Source of the DNA: Brachypodius melanocephalos
Taxonomy: Eukaryota > Chordata > Aves > Passeriformes > Pycnonotidae
Assembly: GCA_013398615.1 (NCBI GenBank)
Contig: VZSR01001459.1
Location: forward strand, 7,282,628-7,346,627
DNA length: 64,000 nucleotides
Direction of reading: 5' to 3'
Positions 1 to 11,100 of this stretch are shown in pieces. Every line of letters begins with the position of its first letter. The stretch's first letter is position 1. Made by a program: the position numbers and the translations under genes. The notes under the pieces are model-generated. The model was not told the origin of the DNA and made no database searches. It saw only the letters and a program-made list of their open reading frames with translations.

Positions 1-1000
1 AGTCTGGCCTGAAACATTATTTCACCATGCAAACCTTTTGGCCTTTCCCCCCTCTTCCTATCTGGTCACTTTTTATCAACTTAATTTCTTAATGAGTGCA
101 TAAAACTTATGCAGAGCAATGCATAAAAGTTAGCAATGCATAAAATGTTATGACAGAGTCTTTAGGATGATTTATTGCATTTATAAAATCGAACATGCAG
201 GCTTCTCTTGCTAGCCAGGCAAACCTGATGCCCAGGGAGAGAAGGTGGCTGAGATTCCCTGGATGCTTTGGCTGACTGTCTTTGTCTGTTGATGTCGTGG
301 AATCTGTGCTTGGTCCTTGAGCCACCCTCCAGTGCCATCACCTCCTAGCCTGCTGCACAGCTGATGCCAAACAAATGCAGAAGGTCCTGGAGCCTTCCTG
401 AAATGGATGTAGGGGTTGTATTGCAGAGAGTACCTGAGTGAAAATAGGGACCTTTACAGAGCATTTCCTGGTGCCCAGCTGCCCACTGGGCTTAGTCTCT
501 TTGTTGGTCCCAGGACATGGAAGTGTGCTGGGTGTGATGGAAGAGGGAATTCTGGAAGGTGTCTGGTTTTTGGCATGTGCAGCATTAGAACACATTATTT
601 TTGCAGCCATTACACTGAATCAATGTCCACGTCTTTGGCTAATTACTGCCGCCTTCTTGATTAGCAAGATGTGAAGCACTATTATGTGATGACCTTCGGG
701 ATGGGCAGCTGGAAGTTGATATTAAGGTCGATTTGCAGCCAGGTCAGCAGCCCTGGGGGATGCATCATGTTCCTCCTGATGGGCTGCAGGAATTTGGGTT
801 TGAGCTGATGGGCAGAGAGCCTTTGTGTGCCCTGCATCCTGCCCTGCTCCTCTGAAGGCAGGCACAGCGTGCTGCACCAGGCTTGTGGCCCCAGAAAGCA
901 GGCAGGGCAGGATCACTGCAGGTTTGGGGAGCACCCCATAAGGGAGAAGGAGAGACAGAGCTGGGAGGAGAAAGAGCACCCCAGCATCACCTGAAGGCAT

Positions 1001-1133
1001 CCCAATTAAGCAGCATTACTATCCCCATTAAGCAGCAGTCGTTGCTGGTAAGTGTCTTTGGACTTAAATCTTAATTCCTTGGGAGATGTCCCAATTAAGT
1101 GGATCTTGTGATTAAACACTTCCTGATTAAGTG
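1001..1133. repeat. Cluster of degenerate CCCAATTAAGYRG-like motifs
   Basis: Near-identical short words recur at about 1001-1014, 1023-1036, 1090-1102 and 1122-1133, each a variant of C-rich bases followed by ATTAAG and then CAG or TGG. A further TTAAG lies near 1247. The pattern could be the remnant of a DNA transposon end with internally repeated motifs, as in some Tigger-like termini. It could also be a homotypic cluster of NK-type homeodomain sites, whose core is TTAAGTG. I cannot decide between these by eye. Confidence 0.4.
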
Positions 1134-2008
1134 GAGTGTACTTAACTCATTCAAATTAATAACTCATCTGAAAGAAATCAAGTTACACACAGATGGAATC
1201 TTTTTTTGCTCTCATTTGGGGATTGAGTGCACGTAACAATTCCAGTTAAGTATCTGGTAAGTGATATTTTTCCTAATGTGTCTCTCGAAGTGGAAATGTT
1301 TTAGGCAATTGTTTTTTTCTCCCTTTTTTTTGGTGGTCTTTTCTTTTTCCCCCCTCGTGTCTCAAATCGTCCTGTGTATCGATAATGAAATATTGATGCT
1401 CATATCTATCATTAGGGAACCAGCAGTTTGATATTACATTGACATGCAACAGAAAGTACTGATAGGCTCAGCACTGCATACGAGATGAGGTAGGGAATTA
1501 ATGCATTGGCAGTTGTCTTTGCTGGAACTGGTTAGGAGCCAACTAAAATCTGCCTAAAAGGGTTCGACAACGTTAAATTGCCCAACTTGGCACCAAAGCT
1601 TTCCCAGAAGATGTGTAGTATCAATGACATGCCTAATATTTATAGTGCCATCAGTATGTGTGTTTGCAACTTTTAAGTTTTGCGCTATATTTTTTTCTCA
1701 TTTCTATAACAAAAATTGGTAGCGAGGTTTGGTTACACATCTGAATTTTTGCTACGTGGAGTGAACCTAAAGAAAGGTCCAGCAAGAGGCACAGTGCAGT
1801 GATTCACAGACTGCCGTGATCAGAGCAAAGATCATTTTTCTGAACAGATTGAAAAACGTCCTCTTTTTAGCAAAATCTGTTGTGCTGGAGGACTGTGTGT
1901 TTTATTCCCTAATCTGCATTCCCTTGGGGTTAAAATATAGCTGTAAATGAAAAAAAAATAAGAAAATCATATGGATCTTATTCTGGTCTCTGATAGCGTA
2001 AAGCCAGA

Positions 2009-2033
2009 ATGATGATGATGATGATGGTGATGG
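2009..2033. repeat. ATG/ATC trinucleotide microsatellite
   Basis: A short run of five ATG units is followed by two imperfect units. It is an ordinary simple sequence repeat in non-coding DNA. Confidence 0.85.
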
Positions 2034-4432
2034 TTTTGTAAGCACAGCGAGAGGCACGTAAGGGAAAAGAATTCAATATATTTCACGTCTGCTGCTCAAA
2101 GCACATTTCTCTCTGAAGAAAACCAGTTCCTGAGGAGTTTGGGAAAGCAAGGAGGGAGACCAGGGGGCTGTGCTTGAAGGAAATAAGTAAAGCATTTGCA
2201 GTCGTATACTGGAATGTGCTTGATTTTGTTACATTGCCAGAACTTAAGTGAGCTGCATTGCTCAGTGTTTCTGAACTGCTCTGCTCTTTATTGACAATTA
2301 CAATAAAATATAAAGCTGATATTTAAATCCTGCCTGATTAGTGCGAACAGAAATGTTTGGGGGAAAATCTGAATTAGTTCCACTTCATAACAGAGTAAAT
2401 AGTGGATTTCAGCCTTCATTTAAAACAAAAGGTAAATCTCATACCCAGAATCCAGTCTGTCTCAAAAAATTATTTCCTTGGAAGTCTAAATTGGGATGCT
2501 GACAAAGTTTCAGAACAAAACGGGTATTTTTATACTTTGTTCATTTCATATTTATCACTAGCTTGTTTGCTAATTTTCATTTGCAAGAGGCAATTCTTCC
2601 AGCTAACTGGCTGCCTCAATGGGCCACTGATTTCTTTGAAGTGACAGTCTGTAAATATGCATAAAAAAGAGATGCAATTAGCGTGTGTGTGGTTCAGTGC
2701 AGCCTGATTTCATTGGCAAGTTTACCCACAGTGTTGATAAGCTACATTATCTAGAAAATTGGCTGCTGAAAAACAGCACCTCTGATTGCCAGCAAAGGTT
2801 CCAGATAACAGGGTGCTGAAGAGAAATATAATTGAGGTTGAATATGTTAACCAAGGTGTCACATGCTCCTTAGAAGCGCTAATTTATCAGCATGTTGGAA
2901 TTTTTATTAACATTTGGAATGCATTTCTACCACACTAATGAAGTGGAATTGGCAGTTCAGGTTTTAGTTATTGTCATTTCTGAGAAGTTAAATGTAATTT
3001 CTCGTTAGACACAGTTATGTAAATATATTTGTTCAGGGGCTGAAAAAATTATACATTTCACAAAATACAAATATGTTGTTAAGGAGGAGTATGACAAATC
3101 AGTTGCAGTTAAAGTCATAAAAGCCAGCCAAATCTCTGCCCTGTGTTGTGCTTCCTGCAGCATCATTTTTAGGGCACCTGAGAAAAAATTAAACTTAGCA
3201 AAGTTCTAGTAATTAGTGGAGTCAATCATTAATGTAAAAGAGGCAAGACGGTAAATCAGTGTGATTTGTTAGGTGTTGGTTTAAGGGGGATCACACTGCA
3301 TGTGTTGTGCTTATCTCTGCCTCTCCTTTTTTTGTGTGGAAAGGGTCTGGTGCCCAGAAGGGTGCTGGCTTTTGTTCCCCTTGTTGTTAGACATGTGGGG
3401 AGTTGGTCCGTTTTCAGTTTCTGGGCTGTACGTAAGCATGCTGTGTGACATTAGTTGCAGAGTGATGAGGAATTGGTGGAAGGACAGCAGTTCCCAAGAC
3501 CTGCCACAGACCCAATTCAAGGCACTTTCACTTCCTATGCTGTGCTTATTTTCTAGGAAAAAAAAAAAAAACAACTGGTGATTATGGGTAACCTAAAAGT
3601 AAGGGTGTTATGCTGTTAGTTTAGAAGATCATGTGAGTGTATGTGTACTTGAAAGGAAACCTCTGAGCTGCCCATCAGCAGCGAAAGGTGATGATAGGAC
3701 AGTGCTGTGGAGGTTTGCACCATGACTTTCAGCAAGGGCAGGCTGGATGTGCACATCTCCTGTTGGAATCCTGAAGGCTGAAAATTCCAGGCTTTCTGAG
3801 CTGAGGGGCATTGACCCTCAAGCAGGCACTACATTTGACTCGAGGCTGTGGAACAGGCTTCCAAAGTCGAGTGATAGCACTGAGATTGTGGGTGTGTAGT
3901 TTGAATAGTATTGTGTGATCTCACAGGGTGAAAAACTTGAATTTGGGATTTTAGTAATATATGGAGCAAGATGGAAGATTTAAAGGGTTGTCTAAGTCCT
4001 TCTTCTTCCTTCTTCTTCATGGGTTTGGGTGGTTTTCTGTAATTGGTTGATAGAGTCCACATTGCAGACTTCAAGTAGTTAGTTATTGGGTTTAAAGTAA
4101 AAATAGTTTGGGTGCCATTTCATAATTGGACAGATTGTCCTTGGAAAGACTTTGTAGAGATAGAGAGGTGCTCCATTTTACCTCATTTCTCTAACTTGCT
4201 AGTTAGAGCTCACCTGAGTCTGTAAATAGATAAGAAATAATAAACATCTGAGTCCAAGTATGAACTGTAACTCCTGTGTATTAATCCAAACCTTGGCAGA
4301 GAAAAAGAAGCCAGAACCATCACAATCTCCTTTGCGCCATTATACCGCTTTCCTTCTGAACTAGCATCTCAAACACCTCTAGGTGCTGCCTTTATTTTGT
4401 TCCTAAACCCTTGGTCTGTGTGCTCTCTGCAG

Positions 4433-4628
4433 GGGCATCGTGGACACGCCTCTGATCCGCTCGCGGGAGCTGCAGCCGCTGGTGCAGAGCTGGCTGGCCA
4501 ACATTCCCGCTGGGAGGCTGGCCCAGCCCACGGACCTGCAGGCTGCCGTGGTCTACCTGGCCTCCGAAGCCTCAGACTACATGACAGGACACAACCTGGT
4601 CATCGAGGGTGGCCAGAGCCTGTGGTGA
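4433..4628 (+). CDS. Terminal coding exon of a classical short-chain dehydrogenase/reductase (SDR)
   Basis: The exon starts after a good acceptor (pyrimidine-rich CTCTCTGCAG ending at 4432) with one base completing a split codon, and ends at TGA 4626-4628. It encodes 64 residues in the typical C-terminal order of classical SDRs. First comes GIVDTP, matching the PG-x-V-x-T/P loop after strand 6. Then comes the substrate-loop and helix segment with IPAGRLAQPTDL. Next is the VVYLASEASDYMTG helix, and last the NLVIEGG strand close to the C-terminus. Classical SDRs are about 250 residues, so only the last quarter is here; the Rossmann fold and the Tyr-Lys catalytic pair must be on earlier exons. 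The style resembles polyol dehydrogenase, sorbose reductase and gluconate dehydrogenase members rather than DHRS4 or DCXR, but the substrate cannot be assigned. The exon is far richer in GC and CpG than the DNA around it. Confidence 0.88.
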
Positions 4629-5096
4629 GAGGCCTCCTGCAGTCTCCCCTCTCACGGGCTTTGGAAAGCGCGTATTGGAGTTAAGCTTAGTCCCAGCTTT
4701 GGCTTGCACGGCTACGTGGCTGGCTAACATGAAATTATTATTTTCTTCTTTTGGATGTTAATTTGGAGGCTTGTATAATGCACAGGAAAAATAAGGCAAA
4801 AAAAAAAAAAAAAGGGGGCAACCTTTCAGTTTTCCAGCATTTTCATGTTTTCCAGCATTGTCGTGTTTTTCACCGCACGGTCACATTTCTGTTAAATTAG
4901 TATTTAATAATATAAAAGTACATTTAATGCAGTGAGAGTTGGCTATTATTTAAGTTTAATGGGGGGCATTTTAAAAGCAATCAATATTAGCTGGTCTGTG
5001 TAGTTTATTGTTCTTAGGCAATTTTTTTTTTTGTATTCAAGTTGTTCCAGTGACATCTGTGAGTGGTGAAAAACAGTTGGATGTAGTGTTAAAAAA
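4629..5096 (+). other. Probable 3' UTR of the SDR gene
   Basis: After the stop codon the GC content falls sharply to AT-rich DNA with an A tract at about 4799-4814. The first canonical AATAAA hexamer downstream lies at 5097. This fits a 3' UTR of roughly 0.5 kb, but no transcript evidence is available. Confidence 0.45.
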
Positions 5097-5102
5097 AATA
5101 AA
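5097..5102 (+). promoter_or_regulatory. Candidate poly(A) signal AATAAA for the SDR gene
   Basis: A canonical hexamer lies about 470 bp after the SDR stop codon and is followed by T-rich sequence. The call rests only on hexamer and position. Confidence 0.4.
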
Positions 5103-7159
5103 TTAGTTCATTACATTTGAACCTGAATGTTGCCATTTTATATTTACTGGTGTTCTTTAGTTTTTGACAGTGTTTTTATACAAACACCCACATAAATGCC
5201 CCTGAAAGAACAGTGCTGCACTTAATAGAGATTCATGGTTGGTAATTATAATGGCTCTAATCCAAACCCATTGAGGTAAGTAGGGACTGCTCATGCACTT
5301 TAAGTTAAACGCATGTTTAAGTGTTGCTACAACTGGGTCTTTGTTTTCCATGACAGACAGAAGTAAGCAAAGGTCGTCTTCCGAATAATTTTTTTTTCCC
5401 TCTTGTAAAATTCTGAAGACAACTCTTGGGTGTAAACCAAGGCCAGCTCAAGTGATACAGTTCTGTTGGCTGAAGAGCTTGTTTTGGTGGTAGCATTGGG
5501 TTCATTGTTTATAGGCAATAAAATGTGGCACAATAACCCCATATCGCCCTGGATAAAGACAGACTTCCATCCTGAGGGCCCTTCAGCATAACCTAAAGAG
5601 AATTTACGGGAAGAAATTCACTTGCAAATCCTCATGTCATTTGTTTTGCATTTGGCAGCTCTTTGTTACCATAACATAAATAATTGTGGATGGATGTCAT
5701 TACTTTGATTAAGTGCTACAAGCCCATGCATTGGCTGGCCATTATTGTGGGGAATTGCTGTAATGGCTTCAGACTTGACATTCACTGCTGTGCTGTAAGG
5801 TATGCGCCTCGCTGACGTACTATCATCGTTATCGTGGATAAAGTGCAAGAAGATACTTGTCTTCATTAAATTTTCTATTAGACCATTGATAATTAATACA
5901 TATCTCATGTTTCATCTTGAGTCGTTTTTCTGGGGAGTGTTGCTGTTAAGCGACTCAGGGCTGGAGCTTTTTTGGCTTGAAATCCTTGCCTTGTGTGCAT
6001 GATCTAATTTATTGACAATGCTCTTCAAACTCACAGGCTTAAGTAGAGCTTGATTTTGGATAAATCTTCAAGAAAAACAATTAAGGGTTTAAACGTTTTA
6101 TTATTTTTCTGGGCTCACAAAACGTTTTCTCTCCTAGCTCCCACACTTGCATCATTTTGTGTCATGCTCTGGAGGGCTCGGCAGAGTTCTCACATCCCTC
6201 TGGCTGGCTTTTCACCCAGAGGTTAATGTGCAAACATTGGTGAACTCATCAGGAGCTCTTCCAAGGGATCCTAGAGGGGCTTGTATACTATTGCTTGGAC
6301 TGCTGGTGAACAGTTTGTTGCAGCTTCTACCTAAAGTGTAAAATAATGAACTTTAGTTAATTTGAAACACGAACTGCAGTTGGCACTGGAACTATAAGCA
6401 GTGTTTTCACTTTCTCAGCAGAAAGACAGAAGACTGAATGGACTGCTGAGGCTGAACTCCTGTTCCTTGCCTGGAGATGGTTGCAGTTCAGCACTGGCAG
6501 GGCACTGCGGGAAGCTGAACTTCACTGCCCTGGCGCTGGCTGCTTTTGGGAAGACTTTCAGCCAGCAAAGGTCATACTGTGATTTTCACAAGTTTCAACT
6601 CAAAAACAAAACCCAGACATAAAAAAACTCACCTAGACTTTAAAAAAAATAAAAAAATTCAAAATGATCTTTTAACTAAGCGGCCTCCAGCGTTTGGACT
6701 AGAACTTGTCTCGCCTGCTCTGTTTGCCCCCAGGCTCTGCCTTTGAAGGGCTGAGTGGGCAGAGCAGAGGGATGAGCTTACCTGCACAGGATGATGTGGG
6801 GCTTGGCTCCTGTTTGGGGACATCTCTGTGTGCCCATGTGGGCCCTGGCCCTGCCTCATGTTGGCCCAGAGAGGCTGGTGGAAGGGGCTGTCTCTCACTC
6901 CATGACACAGGAGGGTCTCAGGACTAAGCAGCCCAAGCACTTGGTGCCAAACCCCAAGCTGATTGGCAAATACCCTCACAGCACTTCTGTTTTTCATGGC
7001 GTCCTCGCTTTGGCCAAAGAAACATCCTGAAGGAGATCATGTGTCAGAAGAGAGGTCTCGTTCTCCCTGTAAGTATGAGCTGGCCTGTATCTCCCTAAGG
7101 AAACACTTTCATCTCTCTCCTCCACAGGCCTGTTGAGTCATCAAATTGATTTTGTGTTA
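5103..7159. other. Intergenic stretch without recognisable genes
   Basis: I see no exon with supporting splice signals or protein similarity here. The part around 5640-5910 is notable for AT-rich, homeodomain-like words next to a small set of retained CpGs (listed separately). The remainder is unremarkable non-coding DNA. Confidence 0.5.
5640..5910. promoter_or_regulatory. Possible conserved regulatory element
   Basis: This block combines TAAT/ATTA homeodomain-like words with a small CpG-retaining core at about 5803-5836 that includes a TGACGTA half CRE (5813-5819). CpGs are rare in the surrounding DNA, so their retention could reflect constraint or lack of methylation. Conservation was not tested and this is a guess from composition. 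Confidence 0.2.
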
Positions 7160-7395
7160 ACAGGGACCTTGAACATCTTTTAGCTCCAACCCTCCTGCCA
7201 TGGACAGGGACACCACGCCCTAGGCCGGGTTGCTCAAGACCCTGTCCAACCTGGCCTTGAACCCAGGGCTTCATCCATTTGGGAGCTCTGGCAATGGCAC
7301 TGTGGCTCCTCACCCTCTCCCTCAGAATTTCCTGAGGGAAACAGCTGATTTCCATTCAAAGGCAGGGTTGTGACCATGCAGTGTTTCTTCTGTCT
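7160..7395 (-). mobile_element. CR1 LINE 3' fragment, minus orientation
   Basis: Read on the plus strand, this contains the reverse complement of the well-known CR1 3' region. A GGGACCTTGAA..ATC stretch is followed by the CTCCAACCCTCCTGCCATGG word, GGTTGCTCAAGACCCTGTCC and the AACCTGGCCTTGAA word. The copy is 5'-truncated and diverged, which is usual for avian CR1. It lies 5' to 5' with the next CR1 copy, about 210 bp away. No intact reverse transcriptase frame is present. Confidence 0.85.
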
Positions 7396-7603
7396 GGTAG
7401 CACCAAACTTGGCATTTGGGGTGGGAGCTGTGGGATGGCTGCTCCTTGGGCATGAGGCTCCCCACACTCTGTCTTGTGCTGTGAGGGAGGCTCGTTGCTA
7501 CAGCCATGGGGTCTCTTCTGGAGACACAGCCAAGTGGAAGCACCAATTTCCACTGTAGAGGGAGAAACAAAGTTCAAGAGACTTATATCAGTGTCTGCAA
7601 GTA

Positions 7604-7905
7604 TCCAAAAGGGAGGTGTCAAGAGGATGGTGATGATGCCAAGTGAAAGGACCAGAGGCAATGGGCTCAAAATGATTCCCAGGAAGTTCCACCCGAACAC
7701 GAGGAAGAACTTTGCTGTGCAGTGACAGACCACGGGAACAGGTTGCCCAGAGAGGGTGTGGAGTCTCCCTCACTGGGGATATTCCAGAACTATCTGGCTG
7801 CAATGCCGTGTTATGTACTCTAGGATAACCCTGCCTCAGCATGGAGGTGGGACCAGGAGACACACTGTGATCCCTTCCAGCCAAAACCATTCCGTAGTTC
7901 TGTGA
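7604..7905 (+). mobile_element. CR1 LINE 3' fragment, plus orientation
   Basis: It contains the CR1 3' consensus words in order: GTGTCAAGAGGATGG, GGAAGTTCCACC.GAACA.GAGGAAGAACTT, GGAACAGGTTGCCCAGAGAGG, GGGATATTCCAGAAC, and a terminal part with CCTTCCAGCC and a degenerate TTCTGTGAAG tail. It is 5'-truncated and non-coding. Confidence 0.9.
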
Positions 7906-7949
7906 AGAATGTGAGAAAAGCCTTTCCCCCTCCTAGCAGGGTAAACCTG

Positions 7950-8112
7950 CGGTGCAGGGGATGCGGTGTGAGGGATGCAGAGCAGGGGGAAGCGGTTCGG
8001 GGGACGTGCTGCAGGGGGGATGCGGTGTGGGGCGTTCAGAGCAAGGGGCAGCGGTTCGGGGGATGCGGTGCAGGGGGGATGCGGTGCGGGGGATGCGATG
8101 CTGTGCAGGCGG
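7950..8112. repeat. GC-rich minisatellite-like tandem repeat
   Basis: G-rich units built on GGGGATGCGGTG recur. A longer unit of about 59 bp is repeated about twice: the CAGAGCA(G/A)GGGG.AGCGGTTCGGGGG stretch begins at 7978 and again at 8037. The region keeps several CpGs, unlike its surroundings. Open frames of 106 and 148 codons across it reflect the low-stop composition of the repeat rather than genes. Confidence 0.75.
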
Positions 8113-8170
8113 AGGCGCCGTTCCCGGCGGTACCTCTAGGAGGAAACCTCAACCTGTGTTGTGTCTGCGG

Positions 8171-8189
8171 GAGCCGGGCTTCCCGGCTC
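8171..8189. other. GC-rich perfect 8-bp hairpin
   Basis: GAGCCGGG and its exact reverse complement CCCGGCTC are separated by a three-base loop. The element ends the GC-rich island that starts at about 7950. It could be a structural relic of the repeat or of an unrecognised element. Confidence 0.6.
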
Positions 8190-11100
8190 TGCTATTCAAC
8201 TTTTATATCGCAGCTAAGTTAGTACTTTTGATATTTCTAAGTTTTTTTTTTTTTTTAAACATTTATGTAGAACACCACATAATTGCAGAAAAGATAATAG
8301 TCACATACCCTAGGGCTTGGTGTACACTTATGTTAAAAGTACAGCTTTTATTGGCAACTAAAGTAATAACCTTTCCATGTCAAATTGCTTTAAATTAAAC
8401 TTAAAAAAAAATGCTGGCTGATACCCACACTTAGTAATTGTCAAACATTAGCATAATGTGGAATACTAAAGCTGCTTAAATCTTGGGTTTAAAAATAATT
8501 ATTTACTTAGGTAAATTCTCTATTCAAAAGCATAATATTAGATTTCTTTTTTTTTAACACAGTCTCCTCAATGTATATGTTAAAATGCAGACCTGAGCTT
8601 GACGTGGAAGTGGGGTTGAACGTTACTGTGGCCTCTGAGAGAAAAAGGGGGATTTTATACCTTTATCTTGTCTGTCCATCATTGCTCACCTGGAAAAAAA
8701 TGTTCTAAGGTTGTACCTCTGAAGGCAGAGGTGCTGTGGGTGACATCTGGTGACCCAAGGACAGCGAGCTGCAGTACCTGTCCCTGCTGCAGCCCCAGGG
8801 TGCAATAACATTTCTGGTGCTGGATGACATCTGGGAGACAGGGATGTCTCAAGGATGTGAGTGTGGAGGGCCAAGGGCAGCAGTTTGGTAAATTGTTTCA
8901 TCCAGGTGCGTTTCAAACTTCTGCTCCAGCACAGAACTGGAAGAACACGTGGTGGGAACCTTTCAAATTTCCAGCGTGAAGCAGGAGAGGAGACACTGCA
9001 CTGTGAGATGTGACTCTCAGGGCTGACTGCTGTGTGTGAAGAAGGAGATGGAAGGTACCAGGTGCTGTGAGGGGACAAGCCCTCATGTTTTGCTGCTTTT
9101 GGGAGGCCCAGGCTCTGACATGTCCACCTTGTGGAGTCCACCCCATTGCTTCACTTCCCTGTGAAGTTCACCACAGCACTGTGGGTCTGCTGCCTGTTCC
9201 TCAGAAACACATACGTGTTTTACTGGAAGTTCAGCAAAACCTATTTTGGAACACTTTCTTAAAGAAATCAGCGGTGCCTTTATTAGGGCAAAGGGTTTTC
9301 CTGGCAAATTGCCACACCTTTAACTAGCTAGTTAGAGAGGGATTGCCCTTCCTGCTGCTTAGGGAGCAGGAAGCTCTGGGAGGCTCTTGCTGCCTTCCCA
9401 GCAACTTTCCAGAGGAACAAGATGGAGCAGTAATATCCAGTTACAAGAAAGTTAGGAACTTCAAGGGAGTTAAGCAGTTGTTGGGAGGGGAAACACAAGG
9501 AGCAGAGGACTGAAAATTAGATAACTTTCCCAGCCTTGCCTAATATCATGTTTTACACTGTAATTATAAATCTGATTATATACTAATTTCCACACTGTTT
9601 CAATTCTTTAAAGCAGGGAAGGAAAGTACATGCTCTTCCTTGGAGAACCCCAGTGCAGTCCTACAGCATGTGCCTTCTCACCACAGCGGATTGGAATTCT
9701 TCAAAATCCCTGAATAACAGTGAGTGTTTCCTGTTAGATTCTCACCTGCCTGGTGTCTTTTCTCCATTCACCTTCTTTTCTTGATCTCTAGAGCTCTCCT
9801 TTCCCCACCTGTCCTACCTCTCTCCCCTGCTCTCCCCTGTCTCTGCTGCCTCATCACACCAGGCAAAAGAGCTCTGGAGAGGGACCAAGCAGAGTGCAGG
9901 TTGCCCGGAAAAGCCTTTCAATGCCAAGGCCTGGATTTAACCTTCATTTACTTGGCTCTCAAACCACTCCACCACAATCCACGTTGCTTCTGGTACGAGG
10001 ACTCCTTCAGTGGTAGCAAAAGCAGGAAGGCTCTTGTTGATGGGTGAATAGAAGTAACTCCCACCTCAGTTCCTTCCTATTTGAAAACATGAAGATGTTC
10101 TTGAATATATGCTGGGTCCTTCCCCTGGGAGATGTCCTTTGAGACACAACCCCACACTACAGCTGCAAGTGCTCTCTGCCATGCTCTATTTGCTCCCCTC
10201 TCTCCAGGGTAGCAGGCTGTGTACAGACACACTTTGTGTCTTTAGGAAGCCTCATTAATTCACGAGATACATATTTTTTTTTTTTTCCTCAACAGTTTGT
10301 AACAGCTTCTTAAATGTGTAAACTGGCTTTTTCAGATTTGTATTGAAATACTGAGAAATAGATTTATGTTGCCATAGGCTACTTCCTATGTCCAGACAGA
10401 CTTCTGACACTACCTTACATGTATAATTGTTGCGTAAATGATATGATAATGCATGACAGAAGTCATTCACTTAAAACTGTTCAGAATGATTGAGGGCTTT
10501 AATTACAGCTCTGATTGAAACAAGGCTTTTGGTAAATAGCAAAACGGCAAAACTGCGCTGTTCCATTACAAGCCTCCCTTGATGACAGTGTGGTTTGTCT
10601 CTGTTACTCCTCTAATTGTCACTTCGCTCATCCAATTCTGATGTTCAAATCCCACCTAAGAAATGGTAAGAGGCTCTACTTTAATGCTTACCTGTGAATA
10701 AGGTGCTGGAAGTGTTGGTTTACTTTTGACACGCTGCAAAGTGCCTATGCTGTAACAGGAATTAGATGGGGCGCTTGCTTCACCACTATATATTACTTTT
10801 CGCAGACCTCAGGTGGATGTACTCAGCATCTTGCATGAAACCACGTCAATGTCTTTCAGCAGGAATTCTCAGGGCAGCGTGATGATCATCTGGGAGACCA
10901 CTTTTTCTCCTCCTCTGCAGGGGACTGTTGCCTCTGGTGGCAGAAACGTTGGTTATATTTAGATCCTCCAAGCAGCACCACGCAGAACACAAGCTTCAAT
11001 GAACTTCAGCATCTTTCTGTCCAAGCATTTCACATGCTCCTGAATCGTCTACATAGGGTTTTTTTTTTTTTTTTAAATTTCTAATTTTAAACAGATCTTT

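Larger units (their letters stand above)
1..4432 (+). other. Non-coding stretch 5' of the SDR terminal exon, probably intron
   Basis: No exon could be supported here. The SDR exon at 4433 needs an upstream exon ending with two bases of a split codon, and I found no donor in this stretch preceded by SDR-like coding sequence. The DNA is AT-rich with scattered homopolymer runs. It contains a cluster of repeated TTAAG-type motifs around 1.0-1.25 kb and a short ATG trinucleotide run near 2.0 kb, listed separately. Short open frames here have no recognisable motifs. It is most simply the last intron, or part of the introns, of the SDR gene. Confidence 0.5.

Noticed and set aside
7952..8398. 148- and 106-codon plus-strand frames across the GC-rich repeat
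   Set aside because: The open frames arise from a stop-poor tandem repeat and end in a T run; there is no domain.
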